A DNA stretch of 64,000 nt, from the NCBI RefSeq assembly GCF_018403265.1, contig NZ_BOSI01000006.1, positions 84,904 through 148,903 of the forward strand. The letters are read 5' to 3'. Below the pieces are notes generated by a model, which worked only from the letters and a program-made list of their open reading frames with translations, made no database searches and was not told the DNA's origin. Source of the stretch: Paenibacillus sp. J31TS4. Its GTDB lineage: Bacteria > Bacillota > Bacilli > Paenibacillales > NBRC-103111. The translations under genes and the position numbers were made by a program. Shown here piece after piece: positions 1-6,827 of the stretch. Position 1 is the stretch's first letter. The number at the start of each line of letters is the position of its first letter.

Positions 1-1
1 G

Positions 2-325
2 AGGATGTACGAGGCGTGCATCGACTATTTGCGGGAGAACCGCCAATCGACGCTGCAGGAGCTGCACGAGGAAACCGAGGTGCCGATCCGGCAAATTCTC
101 AAGTTTATCCGCGAAGGCAGAATTTCGCTGAAGAGTCTGCCCAACCTGACCATTCCCTGCGATGTGTGCGGGGCACCGATCCGCGAGGGATCGATGTGCG
201 ACAGCTGCCGCCAGCGGCTGACCAACGATCTGAAGCAATCGCTGGAAGCGCGGGGGGGCCGCCAGAGCCAGGAGGACCAGTTCGGGTACAACATTCAGGA
301 CCGTTTGCGCAGACGCAACAATTAA
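2..325 (+). CDS. yvyF: Flagellar operon protein YvyF (TIGR03826 family), 5' truncated by window edge
   Basis: This is the C-terminal part of a YvyF-type protein of the com/flg operon. The frame is already open at base 2, and the methionine at base 5 falls where the family has an internal tyrosine-rich helix. The true start and the N-terminal zinc-ribbon therefore lie upstream of the window. A helix-turn-helix-like stretch (EVPIRQILKFIREGRISL) is followed by a zinc-ribbon CDVCGAPIREGSMCDSC with two CxxC pairs. In Bacillus the gene lies between comF and flgM, as here. Its exact role in flagellar assembly is not settled. It ends in a terminator-like hairpin that also carries the flgM promoter. 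The identification is good; the missing N-terminus cannot be assessed. Confidence 0.85.
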   Translation, partial: RMYEACIDYLRENRQSTLQELHEETEVPIRQILKFIREGRISLKSLPNLTIPCDVCGAPIREGSMCDSCRQRLTNDLKQSLEARGGRQSQEDQFGYNIQDRLRRRNN

Positions 326-328
326 ATC

Positions 329-356
329 TAAACTATCCCATAAAAGTGGCCGATAA
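329..356 (+). promoter_or_regulatory. Sigma-D promoter of flgM
   Basis: TAAA (329-332), a 16-base spacer, and GCCGATAA (349-356) match the flagellar sigma-D consensus TAAA-N15-GCCGATAT with one mismatch. It lies 57 bases before the flgM GTG, where Bacillus also has a sigma-D flgM promoter. The -10 is part of the 5' arm of the next feature. Confidence 0.75.
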
Positions 357-384
357 AGACAGTAATCCGTTTTATCGGCTTTTT
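349..384 (+). terminator. Terminator-like hairpin after yvyF, overlapping the flgM promoter
   Basis: GCCGATAAA (349-357) pairs perfectly with TTTATCGGC (371-379) across a 13-nt loop and is followed by TTTTT. Transcripts from the upstream com/yvyF promoter would carry the whole hairpin. Transcripts starting at the embedded sigma-D promoter would begin downstream of the 5' arm and could not form it. Confidence 0.65.
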
Positions 385-412
385 CCATTCCACGGACAAG
401 AGGTGAAGAACC

Positions 413-682
413 GTGAAGATCAACGAAACCCAGCGCATCGGCGCTATCCACTCGTACAACCGCAGCCAGCAGCAGGCCCAAGCCCAAGCGGAGCGCAAGA
501 AGCAGAAGGACGAGGTGCATATCTCCGCCGAAGCGAAAGAGCTGCAGCAATCGTCCGGAGCGGGGGCCAGCCAGGAGGCCCGGCGTGAACAGATCGAAGC
601 CTTGAAGAAAGCGGTCTCCTCGGGTACTTACCATGTGGAGGCAGGCAAGATTGCCGAGAAGCTGCTTCCCTATTTGAAATAA
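413..682 (+). CDS. flgM: Anti-sigma-D factor FlgM
   Basis: FlgM binds and inhibits the flagellar sigma factor SigD until the hook-basal body is complete, then is exported or degraded. The 89-residue product has the family layout: an N-terminal KINETQRIGAI segment, a glutamine-rich linker of about 20 residues, a DEVHISAEAKEL motif, and the C-terminal sigma-binding helices ending in VEAGKIAEKLLPYLK. The start is GTG with AGGTG at 401-405 spaced 7 nt away; no better start is visible. It is the first gene behind the sigma-D promoter at 329-356, giving the usual negative feedback loop. flgN follows after 37 bases in the same direction. Confidence 0.93.
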   Translation: MKINETQRIGAIHSYNRSQQQAQAQAERKKQKDEVHISAEAKELQQSSGAGASQEARREQIEALKKAVSSGTYHVEAGKIAEKLLPYLK

Positions 683-719
683 GAGCGTCTAGGGCGTTCA
701 TACGGAATCAGGTGAAACG

Positions 720-1223
720 ATGACTATTCAACAATTGACCGACACCATGGATACCATGATTTCCATACAGGATGAGCTTCTGGAGCTGGCCGCGGCCAAG
801 ACGGACGTCCTCGTAGCGAACGACGTGACCGAGCTGAGCCGCATCACCCAGAAGGAGACCGCGCTCATGAAGCGGCTGGCCGAGGCCGAAGAGGCAAGAA
901 GAGCGGCGGTGAACGGAATCGTCACGCAGAAAGGCTATATGCCGAGCCCCAAAATTACGGTAACCGAGCTGGTCCGGTTCCTCTTTAAGGCGGAGGACAA
1001 GCAGGAAGTGACGAACCGCCAGCGGATTCTCGCGGACAAGGTCGAGCGGCTGAAGGCGGTCAACGACAAGAACCAGGAGCTGATTCGGGCGTCGCTAACC
1101 TATATCGGACATGCTCTCGATTTGGTGTCCGGCACAGGTGCGGACGAGGCGACATACCGGAATCCTCAGCATCAGCAGCCGGGTGTCCCCGGAAGGATTC
1201 ACCGCTTTGATACAAAAGCGTAA
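720..1223 (+). CDS. flgN: Flagellar export chaperone FlgN (YvyG)
   Basis: FlgN is the cytoplasmic chaperone that keeps the hook-filament junction proteins FlgK and FlgL unfolded and delivers them to the flagellar export gate. The 167-residue protein is almost entirely predicted helix, with the family pattern of a long N-terminal helical hairpin (IQDELLELAAAKTDVLVANDV) and a C-terminal helix carrying LIRASLTYIGHALDLVSG. Its last ~25 residues look disordered, as is usual for the chaperone tail. The ATG is preceded by CAGGTGA. flgK, encoding its client, starts 27 bases downstream, so the genes are surely co-transcribed. Confidence 0.88.
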   Translation: MTIQQLTDTMDTMISIQDELLELAAAKTDVLVANDVTELSRITQKETALMKRLAEAEEARRAAVNGIVTQKGYMPSPKITVTELVRFLFKAEDKQEVTNRQRILADKVERLKAVNDKNQELIRASLTYIGHALDLVSGTGADEATYRNPQHQQPGVPGRIHRFDTKA

Positions 1224-1250
1224 GAGAGCAGCTAGAAAGGGGACAAGACC

Positions 1251-2840
1251 ATGAGATCCACCTTTAGCGGGATCGAGCTGTCCAAGAGAAGCTTGTTCGC
1301 CCAACAGGCCGCACTGGCGACAACCGGCCATAACATAGCGAATGCGAACACCAAGGGATATTCCAGACAGACGGTCAACATGACGGCTGCGCGTCCTTTG
1401 GAAGCGGTGGGGCTTACCCGCAGCACCGCCGCCGGCCAAATGGGACAGGGCGTGGAGATCCAATCCATTGCCCGCATCCGGCAGCAATTTCTGGACGACC
1501 AATTTTATGGGGAGAACCAGAACTTGGGCGACTGGTCGATCAAGCACGATACGCTGGATAAGCTGGAGGCGATCGTCAATGAGCCGTCCGATACGGGACT
1601 AACCAAGGTCATGGAGAATTTTTGGAACGCCTGGCAAACCGTCAGTAAAGATCCGGAGAATCTGACTTCCCGGTCGGCGCTTAAGGAAAGTGCCCTTGCC
1701 ATGACAGATGCCTTCAATAACATCTCCAAGCAGCTGACTGAGCTGACGAAGGACCTTACATCGAACCTCGATATAAAGGCCAAGGAAGTCGCTTCGTATC
1801 TGGACCAAATTGCCGGACTGAACCAGGAAATTTACCGAGTAGAGGGGCTCGGCAACAACGCGAACGATCTTAGGGACCAGCGCGATCTGCTGGTAGACAA
1901 CTTGTCCAAGATCGTGAACATTACGGTAACGGAAGAAGACCGCGGCTATACTATCAAGCTTGGCACGGTTGACCTGGTGCAGGGCCGAGAAGTACAGACC
2001 AAGGTAGACGCCCAAGTGTTGGAGGAAGCCAAGAAGTCGGGCAGCTTGAAGAGCGGTGAAGCGAACGGCATTCTCGTTTCCCGCGACGACTATCTGGTCA
2101 AGTACAAGTCTCAGCTTAACTCGATGGTCAAATCGCTTGTAGAGGGAGACGTAACCGTCACTCTTCCCAAGGGAACCGTCATTCCGGAGGGAGCGACCTT
2201 CGGCGGCAAAACCTATAACGGCACGGTAGAGCAGCGCACGATCCAGGAGGAGAAGGGGATCACGGCGACGGTGAAAGGCTTGAACGGCTTGCATGAGCTA
2301 GGCTATACGCTATCCGATCCTCCGGGATCCGGCATTCCGTTCTTTACCTTGTCGGGAGATGCGACAGAGTTCAATGCCGCTACCATTACCGTGAATCCCA
2401 AAATCGTCAGCGACGTATCGAACATTGCCGCCTCGGGCCGCGTAGAGACGGTGGACGGCAAGACGAAGCTTATCAAGGGCAACAACGATATTGCACTCGC
2501 GCTGGCCGGACTCAGCAACGAGAAGTTCAAATACGTTCCGGATGGAACGGGCGGGCCTACGACCAATCTGCCGGACGGCACAATCGGCGAGTTCTTCCGC
2601 TCCATTGTCGGTCAGCTGGGCGTACAGAGCCAGGAAGCGCGCAGACAGCTGGAGAACCAGATGATTCTCGTGGATCAAGTCGAAACTTGGCGTCAATCGG
2701 TAAGTGGAGTTTCGCTGGATGAAGAAATGGCCAATATGATTAAGTTTCAGCACGCCTATAGTGCCGCGGCCCGGGCGATGACAGTGTTCGATGAGATGCT
2801 CGACAAGGTCATTAACGGCATGGGCGTCGTAGGCAGATAA
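1251..2840 (+). CDS. flgK: Flagellar hook-associated protein FlgK (HAP1)
   Basis: FlgK forms the first junction layer between hook and filament. The 529-residue protein has the family signatures at both ends. The N-terminal helix includes the rod/hook motif ATTGHNIANANTKGYSRQ (about residues 24-41). The C-terminal coiled coil includes GVSLDEEMANMIKFQHAYSA followed by ARAMTVFDEMLD. The middle is the variable surface domain. It is secreted by the flagellar type III system without a cleavable signal peptide, with FlgN as chaperone. Start ATG at 1251 follows AGAAAGGGGAC. It belongs to the flgM-flgN-flgK-flgL run; flgL begins 24 bases after the stop. Confidence 0.95.
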   Translation: MRSTFSGIELSKRSLFAQQAALATTGHNIANANTKGYSRQTVNMTAARPLEAVGLTRSTAAGQMGQGVEIQSIARIRQQFLDDQFYGENQNLGDWSIKHDTLDKLEAIVNEPSDTGLTKVMENFWNAWQTVSKDPENLTSRSALKESALAMTDAFNNISKQLTELTKDLTSNLDIKAKEVASYLDQIAGLNQEIYRVEGLGNNANDLRDQRDLLVDNLSKIVNITVTEEDRGYTIKLGTVDLVQGREVQTKVDAQVLEEAKKSGSLKSGEANGILVSRDDYLVKYKSQLNSMVKSLVEGDVTVTLPKGTVIPEGATFGGKTYNGTVEQRTIQEEKGITATVKGLNGLHELGYTLSDPPGSGIPFFTLSGDATEFNAATITVNPKIVSDVSNIAASGRVETVDGKTKLIKGNNDIALALAGLSNEKFKYVPDGTGGPTTNLPDGTIGEFFRSIVGQLGVQSQEARRQLENQMILVDQVETWRQSVSGVSLDEEMANMIKFQHAYSAAARAMTVFDEMLDKVINGMGVVGR

Positions 2841-2864
2841 CGGAATGAGCAAGGAGGAAGCGAT

Positions 2865-3761
2865 ATGATGGGACGCGTGACGCAGGGGATGATGAACGCG
2901 CAGCTTCTGCGAAATTTGAACACCAACCTGAACCGGATGAATAATGAATCCAACCAATTATCGACGGGCCGCAAAATCAACAAACCGTCGGACGATCCCG
3001 TAGGGCTGACGTTCGCCCTTCGCTATCGCAGCGAGCTGGCCGCGAACGAGCAGTACCAAAAGAATGTAGATTCCGCCTTGTCTTGGCTGGAATATACGGA
3101 TACGACGTTGGATCAGGCTGGGAGTGTGCTGCAGAGAGCACGGGAACTTGCCGTCAATGGAGCGAACGGAACCAATCCGCAGGAGGCTCTTGATTCCATC
3201 AAGAGCGAGATGGGCCAGCTATACAACCAGCTGGTCTCGATCGGCAACAGCCAGTTCAACGGCAAATATGTGTTCAATGGCCAGAAGACGGACATCCCTC
3301 CTTACTCGGTGGATAACGCCACGAAAGACAAAACAGACAACAGTGCGATCCAGTATGAGATAGGAGCCGGCGTGAAGCTGCCGATTAACGCGACGGGTGA
3401 GCAGGTGTTCGGCAAGGCGGATTCTCCGGACAATGCGTTTCAGGTACTGCAAGACTTGATGGGTGCGTTGGAAAAAGGAGAAACCGGAAAGGTTTCCGAG
3501 CTGATCGGCAAGATTGACCAACGGATGGATTCGTTTCTTCAGATTCGGTCAGACATCGGGGCCAAAACCAATCGGGTGGAATTGGCGCAATCGCGCCTGA
3601 AGGATATCAACATCAACCTGCAGGATCTTCAGTCTAAGGTGGAAGACGCCGATTTCGCGGAAGTGATCACCAAACTGCAGGTGAGCGAGAACGTATACCA
3701 GGCTTCTCTCTCCATGGGAGCCAAGTTAATTACGCCGACCTTGGTGGATTTCTTACGTTAA
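2865..3761 (+). CDS. flgL: Flagellar hook-associated protein FlgL (HAP3)
   Basis: FlgL is the second hook-filament junction protein. The 298-residue product shows the flagellin-like N-terminal coiled-coil strand (RVTQGMMNAQLLRNLNTNLN, then QLSTGRKINKPSDDPVG) and the matching C-terminal strand (DADFAEVITKLQVSENVYQA, then LTPTLVDFLR-like end). Two adjacent ATGs at 2865 and 2868 follow the Shine-Dalgarno AAGGAGGAAG (2851-2860); the choice changes the product by only one residue. It is an export substrate of FlgN. The flagellar gene yviE follows after 15 bases, so the operon continues. Confidence 0.95.
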   Translation: MMGRVTQGMMNAQLLRNLNTNLNRMNNESNQLSTGRKINKPSDDPVGLTFALRYRSELAANEQYQKNVDSALSWLEYTDTTLDQAGSVLQRARELAVNGANGTNPQEALDSIKSEMGQLYNQLVSIGNSQFNGKYVFNGQKTDIPPYSVDNATKDKTDNSAIQYEIGAGVKLPINATGEQVFGKADSPDNAFQVLQDLMGALEKGETGKVSELIGKIDQRMDSFLQIRSDIGAKTNRVELAQSRLKDININLQDLQSKVEDADFAEVITKLQVSENVYQASLSMGAKLITPTLVDFLR

Positions 3762-3776
3762 GATAGAGGTGTTGTC

Positions 3777-4346
3777 GTGAAGGTGCAGCCTCAAATCCAA
3801 ATTCGCCAGCAGTACGCCCAGATCGGGATCGACGCGGACCCGGGCACATGGGAGATGAAGCAGCCCCAAGCTGCATTAGAGATACAGACAGAACCGCTGC
3901 GTCTCGAGATCACTTCGCCACCCGGCGAATTAACGATTGACCAAAGCAGAGCCCGGGCAGCGCTTGGGCTGGAAGGCAACTTGGAGTGGAGCCAAAAGAT
4001 TTATTCGCAAAGCAAGGAGATTGCGCTGCAAGGGGTCGCCCGCCGGGCCCAGGAAGGGAATCGGATGGCGGCCATTCATAAGGGCGGCAATGTGATTGCA
4101 GAGATAGCCCGAGAGAGCCGCTTTCGGGAATCTCCTATGGATGTGCGGGAACCGGCTTCCTTCGATAATGTAGACATAGAGTACGTGGCGCACAAGCCGG
4201 ACATCGTCGTCATTCCTGGACAAGTTCAGATCGAGGTGCAGCCTCACCGTCCGGAATTGAGCTACAACAGGGGGAAGCTGGACATCTATATGAGACAGTA
4301 CAATTCCGTCCAGATTATCCCTCCGCAATTGGACTTGCAGCTATAA
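3777..4346 (+). CDS. yviE: DUF6470 family protein (YviE), flagellar locus
   Basis: This 189-residue protein matches the YviE/DUF6470 family found between flgL and fliW in Bacillales; its molecular role is not established. The sequence starts with short alternating hydrophobic/glutamine strands (QPQIQIRQQYAQIGID, then AALEIQTEPLRLEITSPPGE) and contains ALGLEGN near residue 65. It ends in more beta-strand-like repeats (IPGQVQIEVQPHRPEL, then PPQLDLQL). No signal peptide or membrane segment is visible. The start is GTG with AGAGGTG just upstream. Its stop codon lies inside the hairpin at 4341-4371. The assignment rests on synteny plus the characteristic QIQI/LRLEIT pattern. Confidence 0.85.
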   Translation: MKVQPQIQIRQQYAQIGIDADPGTWEMKQPQAALEIQTEPLRLEITSPPGELTIDQSRARAALGLEGNLEWSQKIYSQSKEIALQGVARRAQEGNRMAAIHKGGNVIAEIARESRFRESPMDVREPASFDNVDIEYVAHKPDIVVIPGQVQIEVQPHRPELSYNRGKLDIYMRQYNSVQIIPPQLDLQL

Positions 4347-4384
4347 TAGAGCTAGTGATGCTCTGTTATAGCTGTTTATTTTTT
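4341..4384 (+). terminator. Hairpin with T-rich tail between yviE and fliW
   Basis: CTATAATAGAGC (4341-4352) pairs with GCTCTGTTATAG (4360-4371), 12 bp with one T-G pair and a 7-nt loop, followed by CTGTTTATTTTTT. The tail is offset by 3 nt from the stem, so termination may be only partial. It could set a lower level of fliW-csrA than of flgK-flgL. Confidence 0.5.
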
Positions 4385-4411
4385 ACTTGAAGAAGAAGGA
4401 GCGAAACGAGA

Positions 4412-4858
4412 ATGCAAATAGAGACCGTTCGATTCGGGCAGTTGGAGGTAACGGAGGACTCCATCTATACGTTCCCACAGGGCATACCGGGATTCGAGGA
4501 GCTTCATCAGTACGTGCTGCTACAGGCTTACGAGGCACTGCCGTTCGTCTACATGCAGGCCGTGGAGGAGAGCCATCTGACGTTCCTCTTGACCGATCCT
4601 TTCCGGTTCTATCCGGATTATGAATTTACGTTGAGCGATGAAGTCAAAGGCGAGCTGGGAATTGAGGAGGAGGGGCAGGTCCGGGTATGGTGCATCGTGA
4701 CCGTTAAGGACAGCTGGGAGACGGCTACCCTCAATCTGCAAGCGCCCCTTGTCTTCAACGAACAGGCGCGTCTTGGCAAACAAGTCATCTTACACGAGAC
4801 AAGCTACGGCCCGAAGCATCATCTGATCCAACAATCGGCAAGCCGGAAGGAGGACTGA
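4412..4858 (+). CDS. fliW: Flagellar assembly factor FliW (CsrA antagonist)
   Basis: FliW binds flagellin in the cytoplasm and, when free, binds CsrA and relieves its repression of hag translation. This 148-residue protein begins with the family block [13 protein letters not shown], then [17 protein letters not shown], and has the beta-barrel core [17 protein letters not shown]. Its length matches the Bacillus protein. The ATG at 4412 follows AAGGAG (4396-4401). The csrA start lies 2 bases after the stop, so the two partners are translationally linked, and the hag leader downstream contains CsrA sites. All three parts of the FliW-CsrA-Hag homeostatic switch are therefore contiguous here. Confidence 0.95.
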   Translation: MQIETVRFGQLEVTEDSIYTFPQGIPGFEELHQYVLLQAYEALPFVYMQAVEESHLTFLLTDPFRFYPDYEFTLSDEVKGELGIEEEGQVRVWCIVTVKDSWETATLNLQAPLVFNEQARLGKQVILHETSYGPKHHLIQQSASRKED

Positions 4859-4860
4859 GC

Positions 4861-5091
4861 ATGCTCGTCTTGACGCGCAAGCTTGGGCAGTCGCTCATGA
4901 TTGGGGACGACGTGGAGGTAGTCATCCTGGGAACGGAAGGCGATCAGGTCAAGGTAGGGGTAAGGGCTCCGCGGGAGGTCCAGATCTTCCGGAAAGAAGT
5001 CTATGACAGTATCAAAGAGACCAATCAGGAGGCCGCGTCGCTTAGCGGCAGCTTGTCGGTAGAGGACTTGCGGAAAATGATCAAGCCGTGA
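4861..5091 (+). CDS. csrA: Carbon storage regulator CsrA (translational repressor of hag)
   Basis: CsrA is a small dimeric RNA-binding protein that binds GGA in hairpin loops near ribosome binding sites. The 76-residue product has the invariant start [20 protein letters not shown] and the RNA-binding strand [15 protein letters not shown], including the key arginine of the APREV motif. The C-terminal ~20 residues (after about residue 55) form the longer helix seen in FliW-regulated CsrA proteins, which is the FliW contact surface. Shine-Dalgarno GGAAGGAGG (4846-4853) overlaps the end of fliW. The obvious target is hag, 157 bases downstream. Confidence 0.96.
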   Translation: MLVLTRKLGQSLMIGDDVEVVILGTEGDQVKVGVRAPREVQIFRKEVYDSIKETNQEAASLSGSLSVEDLRKMIKP

Positions 5092-5130
5092 AGTTTGAGA
5101 AAAAAATTCAAATTTGTATCTGTAACCTAT

Positions 5131-5157
5131 TCAATCTTTCCTCCGAGCGGTCGATAT
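5131..5157 (+). promoter_or_regulatory. Sigma-D promoter of hag
   Basis: TCAA (5131-5134), exactly 15 bases, then GTCGATAT (5150-5157) match the sigma-D consensus TAAA-N15-GCCGATAT with one mismatch in each element. It lies 91 bases before the flagellin ATG, leaving a leader long enough for the hairpins described below. Confidence 0.75.
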
Positions 5158-5177
5158 AGATAGTAGAAGCTAGTCGA

Positions 5178-5240
5178 GAGGGCGGCCGACCCTCGGATAG
5201 CTCACCACAAGGATGTGGGAACCGAACCTTCAAGGAGGAA
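5178..5240 (+). promoter_or_regulatory. CsrA-binding leader of hag mRNA
   Basis: CCACA (5205-5209), loop AGGA, TGTGG (5214-5218) is a perfect hairpin with GGA in the loop. ACAAGGATGT inside it matches the known CsrA consensus (RUACARGGAUGU). A second GGA motif is the Shine-Dalgarno AAGGAGGAA (5232-5240) itself. An upstream hairpin GAGGG/CCCTC (5178-5194) may help structure the leader. This is the arrangement used by CsrA to block hag translation in Bacillus. Confidence 0.8.
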
Positions 5241-5247
5241 TTTTGAA

Positions 5248-6675
5248 ATGAGAATCAACCATAACATCGCTTCGCTCAACACGTACCGTCAGTTGAACAC
5301 AAACTCTGCTGCAACTGCAAAAAACATTGAGAAATTGTCTTCTGGTCTTCGTATCAACCGTGCTGGCGATGACGCTGCCGGGTTGGCGATTTCTGAAAAA
5401 ATGCGTGGGCAGATTCGTGGTTTAGATATGGCCTCCAAAAACGCACAAGACGGTATCTCTATGATTCAAACTGCTGAGGGTGCACTAAATGAAACTCACA
5501 GCATTTTGCAACGTATGCGTGAACTCGCTGTACAGTCTGCCAGTGATACCAACAATGACAATGACCGTGCGGAGCTTCAAAAAGAAGTTGCACAGTTAAA
5601 GGGTGAAGTAGACCGTATCCGTGATACAACCGAGTTTAATACGAAGAAGTTGCTAAACGGAGACTTAGGTGTTAACACATCTCTGGACGCAACTAATGCA
5701 GCAAAACTTGGGGCTACTGTTACTATTAACAACGATAACCTTGCTACCGATATTTACAAGTTTGATACTGGTGGAACCGGGAAAATTACTACTTCTACAA
5801 CTCTTGACAGCTCCACAATTGGTGGATTCACAGCAGCTGCAGGTGACTTTGACCTTGCAGCTGGAAAGTCAGCTAACTTGAAATTCGGAACTTATACGCT
5901 AGAAGCTAAAGCTGCAGGTGCTAACTTTGACTTGTCTTTAAAAGACGTTAATGGAAATGTTGTTGCTTCTTTGAATAATGCGGACTGGAAAGGTGGAGAC
6001 GTTGCTTTAGTAGGTGCAGGTGGTGAGAAACTTACACTTACGGCAAATGCTGCTGCAACTGCTGGTGAATCGAAATTCTCCATCGAAGCCAAAATGGTAG
6101 ATAACTCTGTCACCCTGAAATCTCAAAATGGTGGCGCTAATGCCGCAACGCTTTACACAAGTACTGCTAATGAAACCACTAAGAACGGTAAAATTAATTT
6201 AGGTGACATTACAGTCGAATTAGATATTAATTCCGTTCAAGCAGCTGCTGCACAAGTAACATCTAGCATCACTGTAAATAACAAAGCCGCAGAATATCAA
6301 ATTGGTGCTAACCAAGGACAATCTACAAAGCTTGGTTTTGCCGATATGAGCACAAAAACATTAGGAATTGACAAAGTTGATATTTCAAGTCGCGCTGGTG
6401 CACAAGATGCTATCACAAAAATCCAAGCATCTATTGAACGTGTATCTTCCGAGCGTTCCAAGCTTGGTGCTATGCAAAACCGTTTTGAACACACCATCAA
6501 CAACCTGAACACTTCTTCCGAGAACCTGACTGCAGCTGAATCTCGTATCCGTGACACAGATATGGCAAAAGAAATGATGGAGCAAACTAAAAACAACATT
6601 CTTGCACAAGCAGCCCAAGCCATGCTTGCTCAAGCTAACCAACAGCCGCAAGGCGTACTGCAACTGCTCCGTTAA
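5248..6675 (+). CDS. hag: Flagellin
   Basis: This encodes the filament subunit, 475 residues. The D0/D1 N-terminus (MRINHNIASLNTYRQLN, then SSGLRINRAGDDAAGLAISE) and C-terminus (RIRDTDMAKEMMEQTKNNIL, then QPQGVLQLLR) are conserved. The centre, about residues 140-370, is a variable surface domain rich in Ala, Thr, Asn and Gly. The ATG at 5248 is chosen because the conserved MRINHN starts there and AAGGAGGAA ends 7 bases before it; an in-frame GTG at 5215 falls inside the CsrA hairpin. Flagellin exits through the flagellar export system with FliS as chaperone and FliW as cytoplasmic sensor. Base use is visibly AT-richer than in csrA or flaG, except at the conserved ends. Confidence 0.97.
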   Translation: MRINHNIASLNTYRQLNTNSAATAKNIEKLSSGLRINRAGDDAAGLAISEKMRGQIRGLDMASKNAQDGISMIQTAEGALNETHSILQRMRELAVQSASDTNNDNDRAELQKEVAQLKGEVDRIRDTTEFNTKKLLNGDLGVNTSLDATNAAKLGATVTINNDNLATDIYKFDTGGTGKITTSTTLDSSTIGGFTAAAGDFDLAAGKSANLKFGTYTLEAKAAGANFDLSLKDVNGNVVASLNNADWKGGDVALVGAGGEKLTLTANAAATAGESKFSIEAKMVDNSVTLKSQNGGANAATLYTSTANETTKNGKINLGDITVELDINSVQAAAAQVTSSITVNNKAAEYQIGANQGQSTKLGFADMSTKTLGIDKVDISSRAGAQDAITKIQASIERVSSERSKLGAMQNRFEHTINNLNTSSENLTAAESRIRDTDMAKEMMEQTKNNILAQAAQAMLAQANQQPQGVLQLLR

Positions 6676-6688
6676 TTTTTGGGTTATC

Positions 6689-6722
6689 AAAGAGACCTTA
6701 GTTTACCTAAGGTCTCTTTTTT
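6689..6722 (+). terminator. Terminator of hag
   Basis: AAAGAGACCTTAG (6689-6701) pairs perfectly with CTAAGGTCTCTTT (6707-6719) around a 5-nt loop and runs into a T tract. This is a strong intrinsic terminator isolating hag. Confidence 0.92.
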
Positions 6723-6750
6723 ATTAGATTTTTCTTTCCGCTAAGACTGT

Positions 6751-6777
6751 TACAATTACCGCTAGTCCTACCGATAT
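6751..6777 (+). promoter_or_regulatory. Sigma-D promoter of fliD
   Basis: TACA (6751-6754), exactly 15 bases, then ACCGATAT (6770-6777) match the sigma-D consensus with one mismatch in each element. It lies after the hag terminator and about 50 bases before fliD. Confidence 0.75.
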
Positions 6778-6827
6778 AATAAACAAAGATGGTTTTCGGT
6801 AAAAAATAACTCAAGAAGGTGATGGAA

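Noticed and set aside
5215..5247. Upstream GTG start of flagellin
   Set aside because: It would translate through the CsrA hairpin and the ribosome site. The universal flagellin N-terminus MRINHN begins at 5248 right after AAGGAGGAA.
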